The notes beneath the pieces are model-generated. The model was not told where the DNA came from. It saw nothing but the letters and a program-made list of their open reading frames with translations, and did no database searches. A stretch of 64,000 nucleotides of DNA, from contig JAIXWG010000065.1 in NCBI GenBank assembly GCA_027482245.1, positions 124,001 through 188,000 of the forward strand. Direction: 5' to 3'. Positions 29,235 through 37,520 of this stretch are shown piece by piece (within the stretch, counting starts at the first letter, position 1; each line of letters opens with the position of its first letter). A program made the translations under genes and the position numbers. The DNA comes from Acetobacteraceae bacterium (lineage in GTDB: Bacteria; Pseudomonadota; Alphaproteobacteria; Acetobacterales; Acetobacteraceae).

Positions 29235-29834
29235 ATGAAGCTCACCATGTCCCCGAACAGTCCCTATGTCCGCAAGGCACGGGCCTGCGCCATCCAGCGG
29301 GGCATCGACCACCTGATCGAGCCCTGGCTGGAAGCGGGCAAGGATCCCGCGCTGCCGCGCCTGAACCCGCTGTCCAAGGTTCCAACGCTGGTCACCGACG
29401 ATGGCGTCGCGCTGTTCGACAGCCCGGTCATCTGCGAATACCTCGACAGCATCGGCACCGCGCCGCCGCTGTTCCCCGCGGCCGGCCCCGCGCGCTGGAA
29501 TGCGCTGCGGCAGCAGGCGCTGGGCGATGGGATCCTTGATGCCTCCCAGCCCCGGCGGCGGGAGATCGCGCTGCCGCAGGACGAAGGCCGGCGCAGCTAC
29601 ATCGAGCTGCAGCAGGGCAAGGTCGCCCGCGCCGTCGATGCGCTGGAAGCGGAGGCCGCGACGCTCGGCGCGCTGACGACGATCGGGGAGATCACCATCG
29701 CCTGCGCGCTCGGCTACCTCGACTTCCGCTATGCCAACGAACCCTGGCGGCCGGGGCACCCAAAGTTGGAAGCCTGGTATGCCCGCGTGTCCCGCCTGCC
29801 GGCGATGGCGCGCACGGCGCCGCCGCCGGCGTGA
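29235..29834 (+). CDS. Glutathione S-transferase family protein
   Basis: 199 residues. A thioredoxin-fold N-domain starts KLTMSPNSPYVRKARACA, with Ser at the usual catalytic position. The glutathione-binding cis-Pro and Glu/Asp-Ser motifs follow (LSKVPTLVTDDGVALFDSP). The C-terminal all-helical domain includes the conserved GEITIACALGYLDFRY segment. Such proteins conjugate glutathione or act as reductive or isomerising enzymes in catabolism. AACGGAGG is present ahead of the start. Nothing nearby fixes the substrate. Confidence 0.9.
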   Translation: MKLTMSPNSPYVRKARACAIQRGIDHLIEPWLEAGKDPALPRLNPLSKVPTLVTDDGVALFDSPVICEYLDSIGTAPPLFPAAGPARWNALRQQALGDGILDASQPRRREIALPQDEGRRSYIELQQGKVARAVDALEAEAATLGALTTIGEITIACALGYLDFRYANEPWRPGHPKLEAWYARVSRLPAMARTAPPPA

Positions 29835-29841
29835 CGCGGAT

Positions 29842-29854
29842 GGGGTGACGGTCA
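29842..29854. promoter_or_regulatory. 13-base perfect palindrome upstream of histidine kinase
   Basis: GGTGAC-G-GTCACC lies just after the GST stop and about 140 bases before the kinase start, in a gap that becomes AT-richer further on (TCAACAAACC..CTTGGTATCAAC). It could be a regulator site. Function is not shown by the sequence alone. Confidence 0.3.
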
Positions 29855-29990
29855 CCGCGGCCGATGGCGCATAGTCAACAAACCAACTACTCTTGGTATC
29901 AACTCAGCGTTCATATCGGTCGCGACAACCAGTAGCCGCCGGCGGTGGCGATTCCCGCTTTCCGCCGGCCAGGGATACTGCCCAGCCATC

Positions 29991-32579
29991 ATGCCGACCG
30001 GCCTGCCAACCGGAAGAAGACCTGAACGCAGCGCCGCCGGCGGCACAGCGCGTCGGGCGGCCATCAACCGGGTCCTGCTGATGCCGGCGACCCTTGCCGG
30101 GCGGCTCAGCCGCGCGGGCACGATGCTGCTGCTGGCCCTGCTGATCGCCAGCGCCTGGGTCATTGCCTTCGCCGTCTCCGAACAGGCCCGCAAGGCGGCG
30201 CTGGGTGCGGGGTTCGAGCGTGCGGGTGCCGACGCGCTGGCGACGGAGCAGTTCGCGCAGAAGACGGTCGTGATGACCGCCATGCTGCGCAGCCTGGCGC
30301 AGCGCTGGCAGGCCCTGGCGCGGCCCGAGGATGAGGGGCGGCGCCGGGATGTCGAGACGACGATCCGCGCCATTCTCGCCAACCCGCAGGCCGGTGTCGG
30401 GCAGTTCGGCATTGCCGACGCGATCGGCACCGTGCAGTGGCATTCGCAGGCCGGCCATGACCGCTTTTCGGTCGCGGATCGCGATCACTTCCAGCAGCAC
30501 CGCGATGGCCAGCCGGGCCCGATCTTCGGCCGCCCCTCCCTGGTCGGGGAGCCGCTGCTGCCGGTGTCCTGGCGCCTGGTGGATGCGCAGGGGGACTTCG
30601 CCGGCGCGGCCATCGCGCTGCTGCGTCCCGCGGATATCGCCCCGCTCCTCGCGAACATCGTCGAACGCGACGGCAGCCTGACGGCGCTGGTGCGGCTTGA
30701 GGGGGAGTTGCTGGCCGGCAGCCAGCGGGCGGCCAGCCGCATCGGCGACACGGTGCTGGGCGCGCCGATGCGCCAGGTCCTGCTCCGCGACGGCATCTTC
30801 CGCCTGGCGCAGCCCCTGGTCCCCGGCGGGCCGGAACGGCTGATCGTCGGGCGGCTGGTGCCCGGCACCAACCTGGTCGCGATCGGCGCCGCGGGTGCGG
30901 CGGAAAGCCTGCAGACGGCGCTGCTGCTGCAACGGACCGCGCATCTGGCGGCGCTCGGCTTCACCGGCCTCATCCTGCTCTGCGCCGCGCTGGTGCTGGT
31001 GGCGGAACGGGCGCGGCGGGCGCAGACGGAAGCGGCGGTGCTGGTCGCGGGGCAGCAGGAACTGCAGCGGCTGCACGGCAAGCTGCCCGCGGTGATCTTC
31101 CTGCGGGAGGTGGCGGCGGACGGCTCCTCCCGCCTCACCTACCGCGCCGGCGACGTGCGCGCCGTCACCGGCTGGCCGGGCGGGGAACTCGATGCCGTGG
31201 AGGATTGGAGCCCCCTCTATGACGAGGAAGCCCCGCCGCGGGAGGTGATGGTGCGGGAGGTTCTCCGCACCGGATCGGCCGAGCACAAATGGCGCATCCG
31301 CCAGCCCGATGGCGGCTGGCGGCACCTGGTGATGCGCATGGAGCGCCTGTCGCTGCGCCCCGATGGCGGCGGCGAGATCGTGGGCTACCTGCGCGACGCG
31401 ACGACGGAACAGGCAGCGCTGGACCGTGCGGCCGCGACCCGGGCGGAGCTGGATGACATCCTGACCCTCGCCCCCGTCATCGTCTTCCGCGCCCGCGCCT
31501 GGACCGGCGGCGGTTGCCAGGCGGAGGCGGGCCAGGGCTGCTTCCAGGAGGAGTTCGTCAGCCGCAGCGTGGAGCAGGTGGCGGGCTGGACGCCCGACGC
31601 GCTGGCCGCCGCCGGCGGGCTGCCGGGCGTGCTGACGCCTGCCGAGACGCTGGCCGAGGGCATGCAGGCCATGGCGCGCGACGACGCCTGGTCCGCCGAC
31701 CTCTCCCTGCGCCGGCCGGATGGGGGTGCCATCGTGCTGCGCATGACGACGCGGGTGGTGGCGCGGCCGGGTGACAGCGCGATCGACTTCGTCGGCTACC
31801 TCGCCGACGTGACGGCAGAGCGGGACGCCAAGGCGCGCGCCATCACCAGCGCGCGCCTCGCCTCGCTCGGCGAGGTGTCGGCGGGGCTGGCGCATGAGCT
31901 GAAGCAGCCGCTGCTGGCGATCGGGCTTGCGATCGGCAACACCGAACAGGCGGCCGACCGCGGCGACCTGGCCGCGGTGCGCAGCCGCCTCGGCCGCATC
32001 TCCGGCTACGTGGCGCGCGCGGCGTCCGTGGTGGACCATTTGCGGCGCTATGCCCGTGGGGCGGATGAGGGTGCGGCCCCGGGCCCGGTGCCGGTGGACC
32101 AGGCGCTGGACGGTGCGCTGGCGGTGCTGGGCGGCACGCTGCGGGATGCGGGGGTGGAGTTGCGCGTGGCGCTCGGCCAGCCGGTGCCGGTGGTGCTCGG
32201 CCACCTGGTGCCGCTGGAACAGGTGCTGGTGAACCTGATCGGCAATGCGCGGGACGCGCTGCAAGAACAAGCGCGGGACGTGCTGCAGCAAAACGAAGGT
32301 ACCGGCCCGCGCTGCATCACCGTGGCGGCGGCGCGGGAGGGTGACAGCGTCCTCCTCACCATCGCCGACAATGGCGGCGGCATCCCGGACACGGTGATGG
32401 CGCGGCTGTTCCAGCCCTTCGTCACCACCAAGACGGCGGATCACGGGACGGGGCTCGGCCTGTCGCTCTGCCAGGGGCTGGTGCAGCACATGGGCGGCAG
32501 CATCGCCGCGGCGAATGAGGGAGACGGCGCCGTCTTCCGCATCCGCCTGCCGGCCTACACGCCCGCCGACGCGGGTTGA
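29991..32579 (+). CDS. Membrane-bound PAS sensor histidine kinase
   Basis: 862 residues from ATG 29991; ATG 30081 is an alternative that would start just before the first helix. TM1 is at about 43-62 and TM2 at about 318-338, flanking a ~255-residue extracytoplasmic sensor region. Two PAS-like domains follow (about 360-475, with WRHLVMRMERLSL, and 485-612, ending DFVGYLADVTAERDA). The H-box is GLAHELKQP (His635). The N-box is LVNLIGNARDAL, with G-boxes DNGGGIP and GTGLGLSLCQGL. The histidine-proline spacing resembles DctB/FixL-type kinases. No response regulator is adjacent. A 24-bp tandem repeat begins at its stop codon. Confidence 0.9.
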   Translation: MPTGLPTGRRPERSAAGGTARRAAINRVLLMPATLAGRLSRAGTMLLLALLIASAWVIAFAVSEQARKAALGAGFERAGADALATEQFAQKTVVMTAMLRSLAQRWQALARPEDEGRRRDVETTIRAILANPQAGVGQFGIADAIGTVQWHSQAGHDRFSVADRDHFQQHRDGQPGPIFGRPSLVGEPLLPVSWRLVDAQGDFAGAAIALLRPADIAPLLANIVERDGSLTALVRLEGELLAGSQRAASRIGDTVLGAPMRQVLLRDGIFRLAQPLVPGGPERLIVGRLVPGTNLVAIGAAGAAESLQTALLLQRTAHLAALGFTGLILLCAALVLVAERARRAQTEAAVLVAGQQELQRLHGKLPAVIFLREVAADGSSRLTYRAGDVRAVTGWPGGELDAVEDWSPLYDEEAPPREVMVREVLRTGSAEHKWRIRQPDGGWRHLVMRMERLSLRPDGGGEIVGYLRDATTEQAALDRAAATRAELDDILTLAPVIVFRARAWTGGGCQAEAGQGCFQEEFVSRSVEQVAGWTPDALAAAGGLPGVLTPAETLAEGMQAMARDDAWSADLSLRRPDGGAIVLRMTTRVVARPGDSAIDFVGYLADVTAERDAKARAITSARLASLGEVSAGLAHELKQPLLAIGLAIGNTEQAADRGDLAAVRSRLGRISGYVARAASVVDHLRRYARGADEGAAPGPVPVDQALDGALAVLGGTLRDAGVELRVALGQPVPVVLGHLVPLEQVLVNLIGNARDALQEQARDVLQQNEGTGPRCITVAAAREGDSVLLTIADNGGGIPDTVMARLFQPFVTTKTADHGTGLGLSLCQGLVQHMGGSIAAANEGDGAVFRIRLPAYTPADAG

Positions 32580-32642
32580 CGCCGCCTCCGCGGCCCAGGT
32601 TGACGCCGCCTCCGCGGCCCAGGTTGACGCCGCCTCCGCGGC
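32576..32642 (+). repeat. 24-bp tandem repeat, 2.8 copies, over the kinase stop codon
   Basis: Units run 32576-32599, 32600-32623 and 32624-32642 (partial, 19 bases). All begin TTGACGCCGCCTCCGCGG and match perfectly. The kinase stop TGA lies inside the first unit, and because 24 is a multiple of 3 every unit repeats an in-frame TGA. Read one base later, the array encodes a VDAASAAQ octapeptide repeat. The next gene starts within 10 bases of the array. This is probably a slippage-generated minisatellite. Confidence 0.9.
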
Positions 32643-32648
32643 GGGCGC

Positions 32649-33314
32649 ATGCCCCGGCCGATGCCGCGCCGCGCCCCGGAAACCGACCTCTACGCCGCCG
32701 TGAAGGCGCACCTCGAATCGCTGGGCCTGGAGCCGAAGGGGGAGGTGCTGGGCTGCGACGTGGTGGCGCTCGGCGCCGGTGACCCGCCGCTGCTGGTGAT
32801 CGCGGAGATGAAGGCGGGCCTGACGCTCGACCTGCTGCAGCAGGGCGTGGACCGGATGGCAGCCTGCGACGAAGTCTGGCTGGCCGTGCCCGCGACGCGC
32901 AAGGGGCGGGACCGCGACCGCCGCGCGCATCGCCTCTGCCGCCTGCTGGGCTTCGGGCTGCTGGCCGTGCTGCCGGGCTCCGGCCGGGTGGAGGTGCTGG
33001 TGGAGCCCACCGCCTATCGCCCCCGGCTGAACCCGAAGCGCCGGTCCCGCCTGGTGGCGGAGCATCGCAAGCGGCGCGGGGACCCGACGCCGGGCGGCGG
33101 CAACCGCAAGCCGATCATGACCGCCTATCGCCAGGCCGCGCTGGCCTGTGCCGGAGTGCTGAAGGATGGTCCGGCGACGACGCGCGCCGTGAAGGCGGTG
33201 GTGCCGGACGCGTCGACCATCCTGCTCCGCAACGTGCATGGCTGGTTCGAGCGCGTCAGCCGCGGCACCTACCGCCTGACCCCGGCCGGCGAGGCCGCGC
33301 TGGCCGAGACCTGA
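32649..33314 (+). CDS. DUF2161-like protein with PD-(D/E)xK-type motif
   Basis: 221 residues from ATG 32649; ATG 32661 (MPRRAPET) is also possible. The N-terminal half has a restriction-endonuclease-like pattern: Glu in HLESLGLEPKGEV, Asp37 in GCDVVAL, and Glu53-x-Lys55 in VIAEMKAGLTLDLLQQGVDR. The C-terminal third looks like a winged helix (ACAGVLKDGPATTRAVKAV, FERVSRGTYRLTPAGEAAL). Alphaproteobacterial proteins of this build are annotated as DUF2161 (PD-D/E-xK phosphodiesterase superfamily) with unknown function. No methylase or mobile genes lie next to it, so a restriction role is not indicated. Confidence 0.75.
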   Translation: MPRPMPRRAPETDLYAAVKAHLESLGLEPKGEVLGCDVVALGAGDPPLLVIAEMKAGLTLDLLQQGVDRMAACDEVWLAVPATRKGRDRDRRAHRLCRLLGFGLLAVLPGSGRVEVLVEPTAYRPRLNPKRRSRLVAEHRKRRGDPTPGGGNRKPIMTAYRQAALACAGVLKDGPATTRAVKAVVPDASTILLRNVHGWFERVSRGTYRLTPAGEAALAET

Positions 33315-33323
33315 CCCGACCAC

Positions 33324-33348
33324 TTCGAACATGCTTGGCATCTTCGAA
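33324..33348. promoter_or_regulatory. Palindromic box, copy 1 (probable GntR operator)
   Basis: Arms TTCGAACATGC and GCATCTTCGAA (one mismatch in 11) flank a TTG spacer, 62 bases ahead of the hydrolase start. On the same strand a GCAT-TTCGAAAATCC stretch (33338-33353) matches 38286-38301 in 15 of 16 positions. The second copy lies in front of the gntR gene. I read these as the operators of that regulator. Confidence 0.7.
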
Positions 33349-33409
33349 AATCCATGCCCTACTCCGCCCGCGCCGTGACGCGGCGCCAAGGCAGGAGGAT
33401 GCGCGCCCC

Positions 33410-34282
33410 ATGGATACCCCCGTCAGCTTCGTCTCCGACGGCATCGACATCGCGGGCGACTTGCACATCCCGGACGGCACGCCGCCCGGCACCAGGCTGC
33501 CGGCCTTCATCGTGCTGCACGGCTTCATCGGGTCCAAGGACAAGAGCCATGCGGAGATCATGGCCCGGCTGCTGGAATCCTTCGGCTACGCCGTGCTGCG
33601 CATGGACTTCCGGGGCTGCGGCAAGTCCGGCGGCAAGCGCGGCTACGTGCTGTGCCATGACCAGGTCTCCGACGCCAAGAACGCGCTGAACTGGCTGAGC
33701 CAGCGGCCGGAGATCGACCCCACCCGCATCGGCATCATCGGCCACAGCTTCGGCGCCGCCGTCGCCTGCTATGCCGGCGCCATCGACCAGCGCTTCGCCG
33801 CCGTCATCTCCTCCTGCGGCTGGGGCCATGGGGAGCGCAAGTTCATGGGCCAACATCCCGGCGAGGCCTGGCCGAAGTTCCTCGCCATGCTCGCCGCCAA
33901 CCGCGCCCACAAGGAGAAGACGGGCGAGGCGCTGACCGTGCCGCGCTTCGACGTGGTCCCGATGCAGGAACACCTGCGCAAGAACCTGTCGCCCAACGCG
34001 CAGATGGAGGTCTCCGCCGACACCGCGCAATCCATGTTCGATTTCAAGGCGGAGGAAGTCGTGCACTGGATCAGCCCGCGCCCCGTGCTGTTCATCCATG
34101 GCGCGGATGACACGGTGACGCCGACGGAGCAGTCGATCCGGCTTTGGGAAAAGGCCGGCCAGCCCAAGGACCTCGTGCTTATCACGGGCACCGACCATTT
34201 TCCGCTGGCCGCCGGCAACCAGCGCACGGCGGGCATCCTGAAGGGATGGCTCGACGTGCATTTCCCTGTGGCGAAGGCGTAG
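33410..34282 (+). CDS. Alpha/beta hydrolase (serine hydrolase)
   Basis: 290 residues from ATG 33410, with AGGAGG 11 bases ahead. The oxyanion segment VLHGFIGSKDK is followed by the nucleophile elbow GHSFGAAV (Ser), the acid HGADDTVT (Asp) and the base TDHFPLA (His), so the triad is complete. The sequence resembles DUF1100/dienelactone-type and meta-cleavage-product hydrolases. It shares an operon (2-base gap) with an Ldh2-family dehydrogenase. Its probable operator is also found before the GntR/extradiol dioxygenase genes, so hydrolysis of a ring-cleavage product or ester of the same pathway is a reasonable inference. Confidence 0.88.
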   Translation: MDTPVSFVSDGIDIAGDLHIPDGTPPGTRLPAFIVLHGFIGSKDKSHAEIMARLLESFGYAVLRMDFRGCGKSGGKRGYVLCHDQVSDAKNALNWLSQRPEIDPTRIGIIGHSFGAAVACYAGAIDQRFAAVISSCGWGHGERKFMGQHPGEAWPKFLAMLAANRAHKEKTGEALTVPRFDVVPMQEHLRKNLSPNAQMEVSADTAQSMFDFKAEEVVHWISPRPVLFIHGADDTVTPTEQSIRLWEKAGQPKDLVLITGTDHFPLAAGNQRTAGILKGWLDVHFPVAKA

Positions 34283-34284
34283 TC

Positions 34285-35322
34285 GTGTCCAGGTTCCGCA
34301 TCGCCGCCCCGGCCCTGCAGGCGCTCGCGCGCGACATCCTGGCCGCCGCGGGCACGCCGCCCGATGACGCGGCGGTCTGGGCGGAGACGCTGGTCTTCGC
34401 CAATCTTCGCGGCGTGGACAGCCACGGCGTGATCCGCATCCCCCGCTACCTCGAGCAGATCGCGGGTGGCGACATCCGCCCGGCCGCCGAGATGCGGCTG
34501 CTGAAATCGGCCGGCGCCATCGCGCTGCTGGATGCGGCGGGCGCGCCCGGCCCCGTCGCGATGAAGCGCGCGATGGAGGAAGCGATCGCGGCGGCGAAGC
34601 GCGTGCATGTGGGCTGGTGCGTCGCGCGCAACATCACCCATGCCGGCGCCGTCGGCCACTTCGCCCTGCAGGCGGCTGCGCAGGGCATGGCGGGGCTGGT
34701 GATGACGGCCAGCATTCCCCTCATGGCCTGGCCTGGCAGCAAGAAGGCGGTCGTCTCCACCAACCCCATCGCCATTGCCATTCCCGGTGGCAAGCACCCG
34801 CCGCTCCTCCTCGACATGGCCACCGCGACGGTGTCACTAGGAAAAATCCTCGGCGCCAAGGCGTCCGGCACGCCGATCCCCACGGGCTGGGGCATCGATG
34901 CCGAAGGCGCGGACACGACGGACGCCGCCAAGGTCGCGACGCTGCTGCCCATGGCGGGGCCAAAGGGCGCGGGCCTGTCGCTGATGATCGAATGCCTGGC
35001 GAGCCTGGTGGCGACCAACCCGATGATCGCGCCCGCGCTCCGGGGCGAAAAATCCTACGGCATGAACGGCGTCGCCATCGCGCTGGACCTCGCGGCCTTC
35101 GGCGATCCCACCGCGCTGGCCGCGGATGTCGATGACCTCGCCGCCACCATCGCGGCCCAGCCCCGCGCGCCGGGGGCCGAGGCGCTGCTCGTGCCCGGCG
35201 AACGCGGCGATGCGGAGCGGGCGCGGCGGCTGGAGGCGGGCATCCCGCTGCCGCCGGGGGTGTGGAAGCAGCTGACGGAGGCGGCGGGGCGGCTCGGCGT
35301 GGCGATGCCGGACCTGCTGTGA
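34285..35322 (+). CDS. Malate/L-lactate dehydrogenase family (Ldh2) oxidoreductase
   Basis: 345 residues from GTG 34285, two bases after the hydrolase stop. The family's catalytic His lies in RGVDSHGVIRIPRYL. The NAD(P)-binding fold characteristic of this non-Rossmann family shows NPIAIAIPGG, LLLDMATATVSLGK and GAGLSLMIECLA. Members oxidise malate, lactate, ureidoglycolate, sulfolactate or 2,3-diketogulonate and related 2-hydroxy acids. As part of the probable meta-cleavage unit it may process a 2-hydroxy or 2-oxo acid product. The exact substrate is not evident. Confidence 0.9.
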   Translation: MSRFRIAAPALQALARDILAAAGTPPDDAAVWAETLVFANLRGVDSHGVIRIPRYLEQIAGGDIRPAAEMRLLKSAGAIALLDAAGAPGPVAMKRAMEEAIAAAKRVHVGWCVARNITHAGAVGHFALQAAAQGMAGLVMTASIPLMAWPGSKKAVVSTNPIAIAIPGGKHPPLLLDMATATVSLGKILGAKASGTPIPTGWGIDAEGADTTDAAKVATLLPMAGPKGAGLSLMIECLASLVATNPMIAPALRGEKSYGMNGVAIALDLAAFGDPTALAADVDDLAATIAAQPRAPGAEALLVPGERGDAERARRLEAGIPLPPGVWKQLTEAAGRLGVAMPDLL

Positions 35323-35433
35323 CCTATCGGTCACTAAGCCGATTATGACGTTTTAGCACTTTTAGCACCGATTCTGCGGGGTGCGTTTGGGACGAATGCC
35401 GGGATTGATCCGGTAAGCCCCCCTCACCCAACC

Positions 35434-35456
35434 CTCTCCCCCCAGCGGGGGGAGAG
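35434..35456. terminator. Hairpin between convergent operons (bidirectional terminator-like)
   Basis: A perfect 10-bp stem (CTCTCCCCCC / GGGGGGAGAG) with an AGC loop lies in the 201-base gap between the convergent Ldh2 and Bug genes. It is embedded in a CCCTCACCCAACCCTCTCC context resembling repeat hairpins common between proteobacterial genes. There is no T-tract, so it may stabilise 3' ends of both transcripts rather than act as a classical intrinsic terminator. The rest of the gap (35323-35523) shows no gene. Confidence 0.65.
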
Positions 35457-35523
35457 AGCCTGGCGCAGGTCGGGCGATGATGATCTGAACATAACAGGAA
35501 CGGCCGCGCCCACGCCAGCCAAA

Positions 35524-36492
35524 TCACTGCATCTGGATGCCCTGGCGCTGGATCACCTCCCGCCACCGCGCGATCTCCGCCGCGACGAAGGGCCGCATGT
35601 CGCCGGGGCGGCCGGCATCGACCTCCCCGTCCACCAGGTCGTCCAGGCGGCGGCGCATGGCGGGCTCCGCGATCACCGCGGCCACGGTCTGGTAGAGCCG
35701 GGCGCCGACCGCCTCCGGCAGGCCCTTCGGCGCGGCGATGCCGGCCCAGGTGGGCGCCTCGAAGCCCGGCAGCCCGGCCGCCTGCGCCACCGTCGGCACC
35801 TCCGGCAGCAGCTTCGACCGCGTGGAGGAACTCACGGCCAGGCAGCGCAACGTCCCGGCGCGGACATGCGGCAGCACGCCGACGCTCGTCGTCACCATCG
35901 CATTCACCTCGCCCCCGAGCAGCGCTGTGGTCCCGGCGGCGTCGCCGCGATAGGGCACGTGCTGCATCTGGATGCCCGCCGCGGCATTCAGCATCTCCCC
36001 CACCAGGTGATGCGTCGATCCGACGCCGGCGGAGCCGAAGGTCACCCGGCCGGGCTGCGCGCGCGCCTGCGCCACCAGCCCCGCCAGGTCCCGCGCCGGG
36101 CTGTCCGCGCGCACGACGATGACGAAGGCGTAGCGCACGACCATGGCGACGAAGTCGAAATCGGCCACGGGGTCGAAGGTCAGCCCCTGGGCGAAGGCGG
36201 CGGAGACGGCATGGCCGCCGGTCAGCAGGCCGATCGTGTGCCCATCCGCCGGGCTGCGCGCCAGCGCGGCGGAGGCGATGTTGCCCCCCGCGCCCGGGCG
36301 GGATTCGACCACGACCGGCTGGCCCAGTGATTCGCCGATCGGCGTGCCGATCAGCCGGGCCAGTATGTCCGCGGTGCCGCCGGGCGCGAAGCCGTGCAGC
36401 AGGCGGATGGGCCGGTCCGGCCAGGCGGCCAGGGCCGGGCGGGCAATGAGCGGCGCGGCCAACAGGCCGAGCGCCGTGCGGCGGGTCATCAT
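35524..36492 (-). CDS. Bug/TctC-type tripartite tricarboxylate transporter receptor
   Basis: 322 residues from 36492, with GGGAGG ahead and a leader MMTRRTALGLLAAPLIARPALA. The Bug family signatures are visible: WPDRPIRLLHGFAPGGTADILAR, VVVESRPGAGGNIAS, SAGVGSTHHLVGEML, and VPYRGDAAGTTALLGGEVN. Bug proteins are periplasmic receptors for carboxylates or small aromatic acids. No TctA/TctB membrane genes are nearby, which is common for orphan Bug receptors. It follows the extradiol dioxygenase gene by 35 bases and probably binds the aromatic substrate of this unit. Confidence 0.92.
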   Translation of the reverse strand: MMTRRTALGLLAAPLIARPALAAWPDRPIRLLHGFAPGGTADILARLIGTPIGESLGQPVVVESRPGAGGNIASAALARSPADGHTIGLLTGGHAVSAAFAQGLTFDPVADFDFVAMVVRYAFVIVVRADSPARDLAGLVAQARAQPGRVTFGSAGVGSTHHLVGEMLNAAAGIQMQHVPYRGDAAGTTALLGGEVNAMVTTSVGVLPHVRAGTLRCLAVSSSTRSKLLPEVPTVAQAAGLPGFEAPTWAGIAAPKGLPEAVGARLYQTVAAVIAEPAMRRRLDDLVDGEVDAGRPGDMRPFVAAEIARWREVIQRQGIQMQ

Positions 36493-36527
36493 TGTTGTTA
36501 TTTCCTCCCTGATCGGTGGCTTGGGGC

Positions 36528-37481
36528 CTAGACGCTGGCTGCGTCCCTGAATTCCTGCGGCGCCTGCGGGCCCCACTGGCTTTTCAGCCCCTGGCTCTTC
36601 GGCAGCTTCCGCGGCGCCATGGAGGCGTTCAGCACATCCGTGTCCGTCCAGTGCTCATGCACCCGGCCCCAGGGATCCTTCCAGTAGTCGAAGACCTGGC
36701 TGCCCAGCAGGTGCCGCCCGATGCCCCAGAGGTGGTAGTGCCCCTGGCTCTTCAGCCAGTCATGGCCGGCATGCAGGTCGTCCATGTCCTGCACCTCGTA
36801 GGAGATGTGGTTGAGACCCGCGCGGCTGTGGCGGCCGAACATCATGATGTGGTGGTCGACGAACTCCTCGCCGCGATCGGCGCGGTTGAAGCTGGCCAGC
36901 AGGAAGTCGGGATTGTCCTCGGCGTGCACATGCTCGCTGACCACGAAGCCGAGGTGCCGGTGCGCCCAGGCGACGGAGCCCTCGATATCCGGCGTGCTGA
37001 AGACGGCATGGCCCATGCGCTTGACCTGGCAGGGCCGCGGCTCGATCCGCTGCAGCTGGCCGAGCCGCGGGCGGTCCGCGCCCGTGTTCAGCACGGAGAC
37101 GCGTTCGGGCAGCGTCGCCACCGTGGCCACGCCGTGCACGACCTCCATCGTGAAGCCGTTGTGGTCCTTCAGGCGAACGCGCTTGCCGCCGCCGGGCTCG
37201 TTGAGGTCCTCGACGCCGGAGGCCCCGGCGGCATGGGCGGCCAGGCGGTGCAGGTCGGCCTCGCTATCCGCGTGGAAGGCCACGCCCAGCACGCGGTCCG
37301 GGCCGCGTTCGGTGATGTGCAGGTGGTGGGCATCCCCGGTGCCGCGCATGTAGAGGCGATCCTCCGTCCGCACCTGCCGCAGCAGGCCGAAATCGGTCAG
37401 GAACCGCTCCGCCTGGTCGAGGTCCGGCGAGCCGAGCCTGATCCAGGCGACGTCGCGCACCTTGATGATGGGGTCCTGCAT
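36528..37481 (-). CDS. VOC-family extradiol (catechol 2,3-) dioxygenase
   Basis: 317 residues made of two VOC modules (about 8-120 and 155-290). The type-I extradiol dioxygenase iron ligands can be read in the C-terminal module: H158 (MGHAVF), H225 (LNHISYEV) and E276 (VHEHWTD). The second-shell His/Tyr region YWKDPWGRVHEH is also present. The enzyme would cleave a catecholic ring next to the diol using Fe(II) and O2. It sits between the GntR regulator and the Bug receptor on the minus strand. A hydrolase suited to meta-cleavage products is encoded at the other end of the island. Confidence 0.9.
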   Translation of the reverse strand: MQDPIIKVRDVAWIRLGSPDLDQAERFLTDFGLLRQVRTEDRLYMRGTGDAHHLHITERGPDRVLGVAFHADSEADLHRLAAHAAGASGVEDLNEPGGGKRVRLKDHNGFTMEVVHGVATVATLPERVSVLNTGADRPRLGQLQRIEPRPCQVKRMGHAVFSTPDIEGSVAWAHRHLGFVVSEHVHAEDNPDFLLASFNRADRGEEFVDHHIMMFGRHSRAGLNHISYEVQDMDDLHAGHDWLKSQGHYHLWGIGRHLLGSQVFDYWKDPWGRVHEHWTDTDVLNASMAPRKLPKSQGLKSQWGPQAPQEFRDAASV

Positions 37482-37520
37482 TCCTTTTCCTTCCTCCCTC
37501 GTCCAGCCCGTGCGCGACGC

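Noticed and set aside
32649-33314. DUF2161-like gene as part of a restriction-modification or defence system
   Set aside because: The PD-(D/E)xK-type motif is suggestive, but there is no methylase, helicase or other defence gene next to it, and the neighbours are a kinase and a hydrolase.
29904-33389. A 1161-codon minus-strand frame opposite the histidine kinase
   Set aside because: No recognisable domain, Arg/His-rich, and fully explained as the complement of the kinase and DUF2161-like genes.
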